Of a DNA stretch of 64,000 nt, positions 39,747 to 48,677 are shown in pieces. Location of the stretch: assembly GCA_023955635.1 (NCBI GenBank), contig JAMXHR010000001.1, positions 124,001 through 188,000 on the forward strand, given 5' to 3'. The notes below the pieces were generated by a model. That model did no database searches, was not told the DNA's origin, and saw only the letters and a program-made list of their open reading frames with translations. Within the stretch, counting starts at the first letter, position 1; every line of letters starts with the position of its first letter. The DNA comes from Methanosarcina sp. ERenArc_MAG2 (GTDB taxonomy: Archaea > Halobacteriota > Methanosarcinia > Methanosarcinales > Methanosarcinaceae). A program made the position numbers and the translations under genes.

Positions 39747-41034
39747 TATTCGTAACAAAATAGATTGAGTATTTTTTTATATAAGTTAATCCTATTTGGT
39801 CTATATGCTTGAGGAAATTATTTCCAAAAAATATAACTTGCTAAAACCTTTTCTTGATGAAAAAAGCAAACGTTTATTTGCAGCTGCAGAAGCGCTTAGT
39901 ATTGGCAAAGGCAACATCAGCATAGTTTCTCGTGCAACTGGTATTTCTGAAAATACAATTAAAAAAGGTTGCACTGAACTGGAAAGTGGCAAATCTCTTT
40001 CTGATAATAAAATACGTGCTCCTGGAGGAGGTCGTAAAAAGATTGTTGAGAAAGACCCTACTCTTTTGTCCGATCTTGAGGCACTTATTGAACCAACAAG
40101 TCGTGGGGATCCGGAATCTCCTTTACTCTGGACTTGTAAAAGTCTTCGAAATATAGCAGGGGAACTTCAGAATATCGGACATAAAGTAAGCCATACAAGA
40201 GTTGCGGATATGCTTCACATGCTTGGTTACAGTTTACAAGCGAATAAGAAAACCATAGAAGGAACTGAGCATCCTGATCGTGACAAACAATTTGAGCATA
40301 TAAGTGAAAAATGTAAAATATTTCAAGGTGAACATCAGCCTGTAATCTCAGTAGATACTAAAAAGAAAGAGTTAATCGGAAATTTCAAGAATGTTGGCCG
40401 TGAATTGCGTCCAAAAAAAGATCCAATACTTGTCAATGTATATGATTTTAAGGATAAAGAACTGGGAAAGGTAAATCCATATGGGGTATACGACATTGCT
40501 AATAATGAGGGATGGGTAAACGTCGGCATAGATCATGATACAGCGTCTTTTGCAGTTGAAAGTATACGTAGATGGTGGAATCTAATGGGGTGTAAATCAT
40601 ATCCTGATGCAAAAAAACTTTTAATTACTGCAGATTGTGGGGGAAGCAATGGATCAAGAGTAAAATTGTGGAAAACAGAATTACAAAAATTAACGGATGA
40701 AATCGGATTGGAGATTTCGGTTTGTCACTTTCCTCCAGGTACAAGTAAATGGAATAAAATAGAGCATAGACTATTTTCCCAGATTACTCTTAATTGGAGA
40801 GGAAAACCACTAACAAGCTATGAAGTAGTTGTAAACCTTATTGCAGCAACAACTACATCAAAAGGGCTTGAAGTAAAATGCATGTTAGACACGAATAAGT
40901 ATCCAACAGGAATTAAAATCGAAAAAAACAGGTTGAAAAATTGGGCATTATACTTGATGAGTTTCACGGAGAATGGAATTACACATTCAAACCAAAGAAT
41001 GGAGTGAGTTAATTAAATTATTTTGTGACGAGCC
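39747..41034 (+). mobile_element. ISAzo13-family insertion sequence, 1288 bp
   Basis: Ends are imperfect inverted repeats: TATTCGTAACAAAATAG at the left and ATTTTGTGACGAGCC at the right. CTAAG flanks both sides (39742-39746 and 41035-41039), a likely 5-bp target duplication. The pentapeptide frame is restored exactly when the element is removed. Confidence 0.85.
39805..41012 (+). CDS. ISAzo13-family transposase
   Basis: About 402 residues from ATG 39805. Family hallmarks are SVDTKKKELIGNFKNVGREL, GIDHDTASFAVESIRRWW, ITADCGGSNGSRVKLWK and CHFPPGTSKWNKIEHRLFSQ, which contain the DDE residues. Near 40955 the frame slips: the alternative frame reads DEFHGEWNYTFKPKNGVS and stops at 41012, the normal family ending, instead of the apparent stop at 41007. 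The element may therefore be inactive, or the base is a sequence error. Confidence 0.88.
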
Positions 41035-41165
41035 CTAAGAACCTAACAATTGACCAGCTTTCTACAGTGAAAACGCTTTATACCGCAGAATTAGACAAAG
41101 AACTATGCATACCACTAAAAGAGAAGTATTCATTTCTATTTGACGATCCATATATAAACGAATAA

Positions 41166-41933
41166 TTATATATCGCCAAAAGCGCCACCATGGTTTATTA
41201 TTCTCGGTGGTCTTAGGCAAAAGCTGCATATTCAATTTACTGTTTTCCTGTATTAAGCTCTGAATATGAACAGCTTGCTTTTAGCATTGTGGCTCCCCAC
41301 CTGCCTTGGATACAGGTGAGGAAACCAACATTGCAAACTTGTATCTATTTAGGAGGCGTATCTTTTTCTTGTCTGTTCGTATGAAATTTGTCTGTTCGTA
41401 AGACATATTATTAAATGACAAACAACTATTTAATACTTTTGTTAATAATTGTGTTATTTAATGTTGATAAATTAAAGATAAGTAGTACATGTCAAAAGAA
41501 CGAATTTTTCTTTATGAACCACCTTTCGGAGCTGATACATTTCGAGAGGAAATATGACTCCGACCCCTAGTGTCGCGTCAATCCTCAAAGATTCGACGAT
41601 TCTGAATAGTTACAATCGGTTTTATACGATATTTTGCCGTTGACAGAACACTAGCGCAAGTATCAAAGTCCCGTATCTGGATATATTTTTCAAACAACAT
41701 TCTTGTATTGTTTATTGACCATTTACTAAGGATATTTTTGTGAGGGCACGCAACTTAACATTGGAAATTAAAACGCAAGCAGTAAAATGAAGATTAAAAG
41801 CAGAATATAAAATACAAAAAATAAAGTAAAAACCATAAAACATAAAAAAGATAACTTCATTAGTAGTAACACTATTTTTAAAAAAGTTAGTTCTCAGCAG
41901 TTAGACACGATTTCATACAGGACGTTTTCAAGT
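41166..41933. other. Intergenic region with hairpins and one small repeat
   Basis: No gene is supported. It has inverted sequences CCACC/GGTGG (about 41190-41212) and CACCTG/CAGGTG (about 41303-41325), and the 88-bp inverted-repeat element at 41567-41654. The hairpins could be RNA or mobile-element debris. Confidence 0.4.
41567..41654. repeat. 88-bp inverted-repeat element
   Basis: Left end CTAGTGTCGCGTCAA and right end TTGACAGAACACTAG are inverted (12 of 15 positions). No coding capacity. Probably the ends of a deleted insertion sequence. Confidence 0.5.
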
Positions 41934-42917
41934 ATGAGCATACAGAATTCCCCACGTAACTCCGAAGAAGAAATAATTATTCCGAAGGAAATAATAGGCA
42001 GGAGTAATCTTAAAACAGTGACTATCCCCGAAAAGGCAGATAGAACCTCTGAAAAAAGCGGTATTCCTATCCTTGAAGTCAAAGACCTCTGTCATAGATA
42101 CCCTCACCTTGATTCAAACGCTCTGGATAAGATCAATTTAAAAATATTCAAAGGGGAAAGAGTTGCAGTTCTTGGGGCTAACGGGGCAGGGAAATCCACT
42201 TTATTCAAGCATCTTAATGGAATCCTGCGGCCTCTTTCAGGAGAGGTTCTGGTAAAAGGAGAAAAGGTTACTAAAAAGAATGTCAGGGCCTGCAGGGAAA
42301 CAGTAGGAATTGTCTTTCAGGACCCTGATGACCAGGTACTCGCTCCGAGTGTTGAAGAAGACATTGCTTTTGGACCGATTAATATGGGTTTATCCAGAAG
42401 CGAGGTCGAAACGAGAGTAAAAGAAGCCCTGGAGATGGTTGGACTCACAGGTTTTGAAGAAAGAGCCCCCCACCATCTGAGCGGAGGGCAGAAGAAACTG
42501 GTGGCAATCGCAGGTATCCTTGCCATGCGCCCTGAAGTGATAGTGCTTGACGAGCCAACAGCAGGCCTCGATCCTCTAAGTTCCGCCCGCGTCCTTGAAC
42601 TGATTATGAAAATGAACAGGGAACTTGGAATCACGCTGCTCCTTTCTACTCATGATGTGGATGTTGTCCCTTATTTTGCTGAAAGGGTCTTTGTTCTTCA
42701 CCATGGGAAACTTGAAGCTGACGGAAGCCCGGACGAGATTTTCAGTGATTCCGAGCTTCTCAGGAAAGCTCATCTAAGACTCCCAAGAGTGGCCGAGGTA
42801 TTCGAAATGCTCCAGCAGGAAGGAATCGATATTAACATACAAATAACAGCCGAAGCAGCCAGGGATGAAATCCTGAGGGTTATCGACCTCAGTGAGAAAG
42901 CGGCAGGGATGAAGTGA
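41934..42917 (+). CDS. cbiO: ECF transporter ATPase (CbiO-like)
   Basis: ATP-binding subunit of an energy-coupling-factor importer. The ABC core begins near residue 48 (ILEVKDLCHRYPHLDSNALD), with Walker A GANGAGKST, Q-loop FQDPDDQVLAPSVEEDI (typical of CbiO), signature LSGGQKK, Walker B VIVLDEPTAGLD and H-loop STHDVD. The first 45 residues are an unusual charged extension; ATG 41934 might be upstream of the true start. CbiQ follows 34 bases later. No CbiM/CbiN substrate subunit is in the window, so cobalt is assumed from family only. Confidence 0.9.
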   Translation: MSIQNSPRNSEEEIIIPKEIIGRSNLKTVTIPEKADRTSEKSGIPILEVKDLCHRYPHLDSNALDKINLKIFKGERVAVLGANGAGKSTLFKHLNGILRPLSGEVLVKGEKVTKKNVRACRETVGIVFQDPDDQVLAPSVEEDIAFGPINMGLSRSEVETRVKEALEMVGLTGFEERAPHHLSGGQKKLVAIAGILAMRPEVIVLDEPTAGLDPLSSARVLELIMKMNRELGITLLLSTHDVDVVPYFAERVFVLHHGKLEADGSPDEIFSDSELLRKAHLRLPRVAEVFEMLQQEGIDINIQITAEAARDEILRVIDLSEKAAGMK

Positions 42918-42951
42918 AAGTCAAAAAAGCTTCCGCACAGGAGAACATTTG

Positions 42952-43800
42952 ATGGTAACCCTCACGGATATTGAACGCGAGTCATACAAAAACAGTTTCA
43001 TACACCGACTTGATCCCAGAGTAAAATTGCTCTTTTCGCTTGCAATAATCATTTACGTAGTGAGCCTGCCAAGGATTCACGAAAAAAATATGGTTCGCCT
43101 TCTTGCCATAGAAGCTTATTTACTGTTTCTTGTGCTCGTTGCCGGCCTGGACTTAAGGTACTTTGCCCTTCGAATCCTTGCTATTTTACCGTTCGGACTC
43201 GGAATTGCCCTTATTCAGCCTTTTCTGAGACCCTCGTTTATGGAAACTTATACCCCTTATCCTCTTGACCTGCCTTTCGGGCTCAGCATAACCTATGAGG
43301 GACTTGCCTTCGGAAGTTCGCTGATTGCGAAATTCCTGGTCTGCATAACAGTAGTCGTCCTTTTCTCTTCCACTACACGCATGAGAGATATGGTCGTAGC
43401 AGCAGACAGGATAGGCATCCCAAGAGAATTTACTCTGCTGCTGAATATGATGGTACGCTATCTTTTCCTGTTCTGGTCAGTCCTGAAAAGAATAAAAATT
43501 GCACAGCAGACCAGGCTCTTCGATATCTGGAACAAAGATGTGCCGAGGAGATGGGTCATCGAGCAGGTAGGAAACAGTATGAGCGCGATTTTCATACGCT
43601 CCTACGAGCAGGGAGAAAGGACCTATATCAGCATGCTTTGCAGAGGCTACGGAAGCGGGCACGAAAAAGCGTATTACAGGAAAAAATCAGGGCTCAGGAT
43701 GTCTTTTTTTGCTCCTGAGTGCAGGTTGCATATTATATATTCATCTTTATGTCTGAAATATCGGCTGCCTGAAAAGAAACCTGAATTATATAGTTTTTGA
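42952..43800 (+). CDS. cbiQ: ECF transporter transmembrane protein (CbiQ-like)
   Basis: The coupling membrane subunit, about 282 residues with five or six helices. It starts MVTLTDIERESYKNSFIHRL, contains HRLDPRVKLLFSLAIIIY, and has the conserved coupling motif region MVVAADRIGIPREFTLLLNM and SMLCRGYGSGHE (the Ala-Arg-Gly type motif near the C-terminus). It is co-transcribed with cbiO. Metal specificity would come from a separate subunit not seen here. Confidence 0.9.
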   Translation: MVTLTDIERESYKNSFIHRLDPRVKLLFSLAIIIYVVSLPRIHEKNMVRLLAIEAYLLFLVLVAGLDLRYFALRILAILPFGLGIALIQPFLRPSFMETYTPYPLDLPFGLSITYEGLAFGSSLIAKFLVCITVVVLFSSTTRMRDMVVAADRIGIPREFTLLLNMMVRYLFLFWSVLKRIKIAQQTRLFDIWNKDVPRRWVIEQVGNSMSAIFIRSYEQGERTYISMLCRGYGSGHEKAYYRKKSGLRMSFFAPECRLHIIYSSLCLKYRLPEKKPELYSF

Positions 43801-43830
43801 AACCCACTTTCTATAGATCTCCAGAAGTTT

Positions 43831-44033
43831 TTATCTTTTTTTCAGAAATACAACAATATTATTAACTGGAGGTTCCGGCTGAACCCGAAGATATTCTTCA
43901 AATCCGGCAGGTAGTTCGAAGAGAGAACTACTATCCAGAACTCTCCGAAGACTCCTTTTGTAGAGACGATAGGAGACTTTACTTCCCTTTGGCAGGACTT
44001 TTGCAAGGTGCTTGAATATCTCTTCTTTAGGCT
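43831..44033 (-). pseudogene. 3' remnant of an unrecognised gene, cut by a mini-IS
   Basis: A minus-strand frame entering from the mini-element at 44034 reads KEEIFKHLAKVLPKGSKVSY, then RLYKRSLRRVLDSSSLFEL and RVQPEPPVNNIVVFLKKR, ending at TAA 43831. Composition is protein-like, and the tail looks like a methyltransferase-type C-terminus, but I cannot name it. The 5' part is missing; purL begins on the far side of the element. Confidence 0.5.
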
Positions 44034-44154
44034 GGCATTGTTAACTAAATATAGTCAACTTTTTATTTCTGAATTTCATTATAACCACAATCAGAGCATT
44101 TGTACCGTTGACGCCCGCCAACTATACCATTCTTTTTGTGACTGGAACAATGCC
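44034..44154. mobile_element. 121-bp deletion derivative of the IS1-type element
   Basis: Starts GGCATTGTTAACTAAATA and ends GGAACAATGCC. The left 47 bases match 38820-38866 and the right part matches 39417-39489 of the full element (zinc-ribbon coding end). Everything between has been lost, leaving a miniature element with intact GGCATTG / CAATGCC ends. Confidence 0.8.
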
Positions 44155-44180
44155 AAAAATAGATTAAAAAAGATGAGATA

Positions 44181-46324
44181 TTATCCCATCATAAATTTTG
44201 TAAGGCTGCCATATGCTTCTGAAATCTCTTTCAGAGAGATAAAAATTTCAAAATCTTTTACTTTGATTTCCAGGGTAGTGCCTTCAACCTTGCCGACGAC
44301 TATGTGAGGTACATCTTTGAGGATTTCCATTACAGCGTCAGGCTCGCCTGTAGCAAGTAAAGCTCTTGCGGGAGCTTCTGAGAACAAAAGTTCATCAGCC
44401 TGCATTTCTGCAATTTCACTCAGGTTTACTTTTGCACCTACATCTCTACACATCTTTGCAAGCCCTGTAACCATCCCTCCAAGGGAAAGGTCATGTGCCG
44501 AACTGAGTTTTCCACTCTTGACAGCTTCGATAACTGCTTTTATTATCTTCGGGGCATTTTTTGGCACCTGAGGAACTTTTCCTGCATTCTGGGCACCGAA
44601 ACAGGCATAATATTCGGAACCACCCATTTCCGCTGTTGTTTCTCCTACCAGGATAATACTGTCTCCGGATTTTGCAAAGAAACCTGAGGGAAGGGGATTT
44701 CAAGGTCTACTTTCCCAATCATCCCTATTGAGGGGGTTGGGGGAATTGCAGTCTTAAACTCATCGCTTTCGTTATACAGAGATACATTTCCTCCCACTAC
44801 TGGAATTGAAAGTTCCCTGGCTGCATCTCCAAGGCCAAGTACGGCGTTTTTAAATTGCCAGTAAATTTCCGGACGATCGGGGTTTCCAAAGTTCAGGCAG
44901 TTTACAATGACAAGCCCTTCAGCACCTTTTACTGCAAGGTTCATGGCGTTTTCAACGATCGCGGTCTTTCCCCCGTTGTAGGGGTCAAGAAGGGTAGCTC
45001 TTGGCTGGCAGCCGCAGGAGAGTGCAATTCCTTTTCTATCGGTAATCTTGAGCACGCCAGCATCTTCTCCGGGTTTGGCAACCGTTCTCAACTGAACCTC
45101 ATGGTCGTATTGTCTGTAGATCCATTCTTTTGAGGCAATATTATAGGAGGACAGGACTTTCAGGAAAGTTGCTTTCAGGTCTTTCGGAGTTTCGGGTTTT
45201 TTGTCTTCTTCAGTCTGGAGAGCAGGGGCTATCGACGGCTTATCGCAGGTAGGAGCTCCTTCGGTCAGGAAACCGATCGGAATGTCAGCAACTATTTCCC
45301 CTGAATTCAACCGTATAATTTGGCTCTTCTGTCAGATACCCGACTACAGCTCCATTAAGGTCATACTTTGAGACCAGAGTAAGTACAGCATCGACGTTTT
45401 CAGGGGCTACTTCAAAGAGCATGCGTTCCTGAGACTCGGCAAGCAGGATTTCATAGGCATTCATATTGGGTTCACGTTGGGGCACTGCATCTGTAATAAT
45501 ACGGGCACCGAGCCCTCCCTTTGCAGCCAGTTCCGAACTTGCCCCTCCAAGGCCTGCAGCTCCAAGATCCTTGCAGGATTTTATGTAGCCTTTTTCCATG
45601 GCTTCCAGGGTCATTTCTATTACAAGTTTTTCGGTATATGGATCTCCAACCTGGACGCTTGGACGGTCTTCGGCTTCGGCTGATTCGGAAAGGTCCCTTG
45701 AAGCAAAGGAAGCCCCTCCAAGCCCGTCTTTTCCTGTGCTGGAACCTGCAAGCACAAGCTTGTTTCCAGCTTTCTGGGAGCGAGCAGTCACGATATTTTC
45801 TTCACGGCAGAGCCCTACTGCAACCACGTTTACAAGCGGATTTCCGCTGTAATTCCTGTCAAAGAAAGTCTCACCATTAACCACAGGCACTCCTATGCAA
45901 TTCCCATACCCTGCGATTCCCTTAATTATCTGCTCGAAAAGAAAGAGATTTTTGGGGTGTCCAGAGGCCCGAAATAGAGAGGGTCCATAAGGGCTATAGG
46001 GCGGGCTCCCATGGAAATTATGTCCCGGACGATGCCTCCTATGCCCGTCGCTGCCCCGTTGTAAGGGTCTACATATGAAGGGTGGTTGTGGCTTTCCATG
46101 CCTATGGCAAGTACGTATCCATCTTCGAATTTTATGATTGCAGCGTCGTCCCCGGGGCCTATAATTACATTCTCGCCCGTAGTAGTGAAGGTTTTCAGGA
46201 GAGGGGCACTTGAGCGGTAGGAGCAGTGTTCGCTCCAAAGGTTTAAAAAGCAGCCCTGTTCTACCAGGGTGGGCTCTCGCCCGAGTTCTTTTTTAATTAT
46301 CTTAAGGTCTTCTTCAGGTAACAT
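44181..46324 (-). CDS. purL: FGAM synthase, PurL subunit (three frameshifts)
   Basis: Phosphoribosylformylglycinamidine synthase II, about 715 residues, step four of purine synthesis. Order of segments: [107 protein letters not shown] and [16 protein letters not shown]. Three one-base losses break it: at about 45945-45950 (A run), 45297-45300 (G4) and about 44696-44699 (C4); each repair restores the family sequence. The gene is essential for prototrophy, so errors are likely. ATG 46324 gives [10 protein letters not shown]. Confidence 0.92.
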
Positions 46325-47009
46325 TGCCTTGCCTCTGATTCTTAATCCTCTTTCGGATGCCAAAGCTTCGGTTTTTTCTTATAAATCATTCTCTGAAATT
46401 CAGGGTTTTCAGTGTAGCGTTAACAGACTATGCCGACATAAAGGGACAAGGATTAGATAAATATTTCTCACCTACTCGAGTCCCTTCTCGGCAGAGTTGT
46501 GGCTCCCGAATTGCGCCTCGGGAGTACGCGGTCCTTCTCGCTACGCTCGAGAGGACTAATTTTATGGTTTAAAGTAGTGAACTTCTCCACCTAATTGTAC
46601 TTCGGGATCACAGGAAATCGGAGATTTTCTGGGTGTTGCGATGTAATCGCAACAGCATGTGATTCTTCTCACTGCGCTCGAGAGGACTAATTTATGGCAG
46701 AAATTTTCGCGTCTTTCCATATTTTTCGTGGTTACAGAATCTGGAGTGATTTTGCTTGCTTTACGTGTTATATAGTACGGAATAATAGTACGGAATAAGT
46801 TATACTCATCATCTTTAAAATTTGGAATTTATTACCTTGAAATACAAGGCAATAGCCTAAAATAATTGTTAAAACTAAATCCTGAAAAATATAAGTACGA
46901 ATATGAATTTCTCTTTTGAGAGTCAGTTATTTCTTCAAAAACATTGAACTGAAAAAAGGTACGTGAAATAAAAAGTAGAAATATATTTAAAATAAAGTGG
47001 ATAAAAAAA
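46325..47009. other. Intergenic region with two hairpin-bearing repeats
   Basis: No gene is supported. Contains the repeat pair described at 46503-46695 and AT-rich DNA after 46700. Confidence 0.4.
46503..46695. repeat. Two copies of a hairpin plus CTCGAGAGGACTAAT unit
   Basis: Copy 1 has hairpin CTCCCGA/TCGGGAG (46503-46522) and then CTTCTCGCTACGCTCGAGAG followed by GACTAATTTTATGG. Copy 2 has hairpin GTTGCGAT/ATCGCAAC (46634-46652) and then CTTCTCACTGCGCTCGAGAG followed by GACTAATTTATGG. The tails are nearly identical, the hairpins differ in sequence. Confidence 0.6.
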
Positions 47010-47249
47010 TTAGATTTGCTGGATCATTTTTTCCACTTTTACTCCGGTTTCGCTCAGGGAGTACATTTCTTCTTTTTTTGTGATTAATTCTTTCTCTTCA
47101 AGCTCTTCGAGAGTTTTTGCGATGGTTGGATATACTACTCTCAGGGTTTTCGAGATTCTTTTTCCTTCCATTTCCCCTTTTGAGGAAAGTAAGGAGAGCA
47201 CTTTTTGCCTTACATTATTTCCATTTACAAAACCTATTAATTCGTTCAT
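47010..47249 (-). CDS. Winged-helix transcription regulator
   Basis: About 79 residues: MNELIGFVNGNNVRQKVLSL, then SKGEMEGKRISKTLRVVYPT and TLEELEEKELITKKEEMYSL, the winged HTH pattern of small methanogen MarR/ArsR-type regulators. The ATG at 47249 is preferred; an in-frame ATG at 47285 adds 12 residues unlike the fold. No sensor domain. The target is unknown. Confidence 0.75.
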   Translation of the reverse strand: MNELIGFVNGNNVRQKVLSLLSSKGEMEGKRISKTLRVVYPTIAKTLEELEEKELITKKEEMYSLSETGVKVEKMIQQI

Positions 47250-47779
47250 CAGGTGCCCCCGGATATTCACGACTTTATTCAACAATTTTATACTAATATA
47301 TTTATATAATAAGGGTACATATATATCTGGTTATATAAGTTATAGAAAGAGATGGAATTCAAGATATATCTAACTTCTTACTGGCTAAGAAGAGTTCTTT
47401 AAGGCAAAGACGGAGATTTTCGGGCCTTTCCTTTTCGGCTTGAAACTCAGTTTCTGAGCGTTTACCCCAGGAATACTCTCTGTAGAACTCCAAATTTTTC
47501 GCTTGCAGCCTGCATTCTTTACTATATACTATATTCTTAAATTTTACTCTACAAACTTATATACTATTTAATATGATAAACTTAAATAAATAATAACGCC
47601 CTGGCTGGCTTTTTATGCGGTTGGGAATTTCTGGCTAGTAACTGAAATTCAGCATAAAGTGCCTGAAAAATACCATTAGGCTTTAATATCATCATTGATA
47701 AGTACTTTATATCTATTCAGCTATTTTCAGATGTAAATTACATAAACAATGATTACAAATTTGGAGGATATACCAACAA
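47250..47779. other. Non-coding stretch before aIF1
   Basis: No gene recognised. A TATA-like CTTTATAT lies near 47704 and GGAGG at 47762 before the aIF1 start. Confidence 0.35.
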
Positions 47780-48088
47780 ATGAGCAGCGGAATGTGCCCG
47801 GTATGCGGGCTTCCAAAAGAACTTTGCATATGCGAAGAGGTTGCAAAAGAGCAACAGAGAATTACTGTAAAAGTTAACAGACGAAGATACGGAAAAGAAG
47901 TTACCGTTGTAGAAGGTTTCGACGCCAGTGAAATCGATCTTCATGAACTGTCAACTTATCTCAAATCAAAGTTTGCATGCGGCGGCACAGTAAAAGGAAA
48001 TACCGTGGAACTTCAGGGTAACCATCTGACCCGTATGAAAGAAGTCCTCATGGAAAAGGGTTTCTCTGCTGAGCAAATTAAAAACTAA
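47780..48088 (+). CDS. eif1: Translation initiation factor aIF1 (SUI1)
   Basis: Monitors start-codon selection on the small ribosomal subunit. The 102-residue protein has an N-terminal [13 protein letters not shown] zinc-type motif usual in archaeal aIF1, then the SUI1 core: [38 protein letters not shown]. Length is normal. Stands alone. Confidence 0.96.
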   Translation: MSSGMCPVCGLPKELCICEEVAKEQQRITVKVNRRRYGKEVTVVEGFDASEIDLHELSTYLKSKFACGGTVKGNTVELQGNHLTRMKEVLMEKGFSAEQIKN

Positions 48089-48311
48089 TCTCTGACCAGC
48101 CCTCATGGTAGACCGGGCCTGAGAAATGGTAGTAACATTTCCAGGTTCGGAATTGTACATATTTTTGCCGTTTTTTGATAGCATGCATTTTCCATAACAT
48201 GTATTAAGGAAGACATGGTTCCTACTCGAAAAACACAAATACCCGGGTATATAAATGGTCAGAGGGGTACGTTTCGTAAACTCTTCTTGTCTATGCAGGT
48301 GTTGGTCTTCC

Positions 48312-48677
48312 ATGAAAACAACATGTGAAATTATGGTGCAGAAAGTCTTGCCCGCAATCCGGGCCGAGCTTTCCAGGACAATGATTTTTGATCATGGGTG
48401 CACGCAGCAGGATGTAGCGGACATTCTGGAACTCTCAAGCGCTGCGGTATCTCAGTATGTGAGCGAAAAACGTGGGGCTGAGGTTGGTTTTTCCGAGGAA
48501 ACCCAGTGCGAGATTCGAAAATTTGCATCAGTGCTTCTAGGTCAAGATTTGTCCTCTCAGGAAAAGGCAAAAAGCATGTGCGGTATTTGCAGCTTTGTTC
48601 AGAAATCCGGTTGGCTGTACAAGCATGCTCCTGGAGCTAAAGCCTGTATCATATGTGAGGATATGGATTTAAAGTGA
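48312..48677 (+). CDS. HTH regulator with C-terminal cysteine motif (COG2522-like)
   Basis: About 121 residues. An HTH is seen at GCTQQDVADILELSSAAVSQ followed by YVSEKRG. The C-terminus has CGICSFVQKSG and CIICEDMD, two Cys pairs that may bind zinc or an iron-sulfur cluster. ATG 48312 (MKTTCEIMVQ) is chosen over an upstream frame start because homologues begin near this point. Its stop overlaps the nre start by 4 bases (ATGA-type), so they are co-transcribed; it may control the repair gene. Confidence 0.8.
   Translation: MKTTCEIMVQKVLPAIRAELSRTMIFDHGCTQQDVADILELSSAAVSQYVSEKRGAEVGFSEETQCEIRKFASVLLGQDLSSQEKAKSMCGICSFVQKSGWLYKHAPGAKACIICEDMDLK

Larger units (their letters stand above)
39560..41165 (+). 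pseudogene. Pentapeptide-repeat protein interrupted by two insertion sequences
   Basis: 39560-39746 encodes repeats such as LEGADLKGAHLEGADLKGAH. At 39747 an ISAzo13 element interrupts the gene. The frame resumes at 41040 with NLTIDQLSTVKTLYTAELD and ends DDPYINE at TAA 41163-41165, the typical tail of Methanosarcina pentapeptide proteins. Removing the 1288-bp element and one CTAAG copy joins GAK directly to NLTIDQL in frame. The 5' part was replaced by the IS1-type element at 38820-39559; the N-terminus is not found upstream of it. Confidence 0.85.

Noticed and set aside
41400..41933. Cobalamin riboswitch upstream of cbiO
   Set aside because: No B12-box-like sequence is visible and archaea rarely use this riboswitch.
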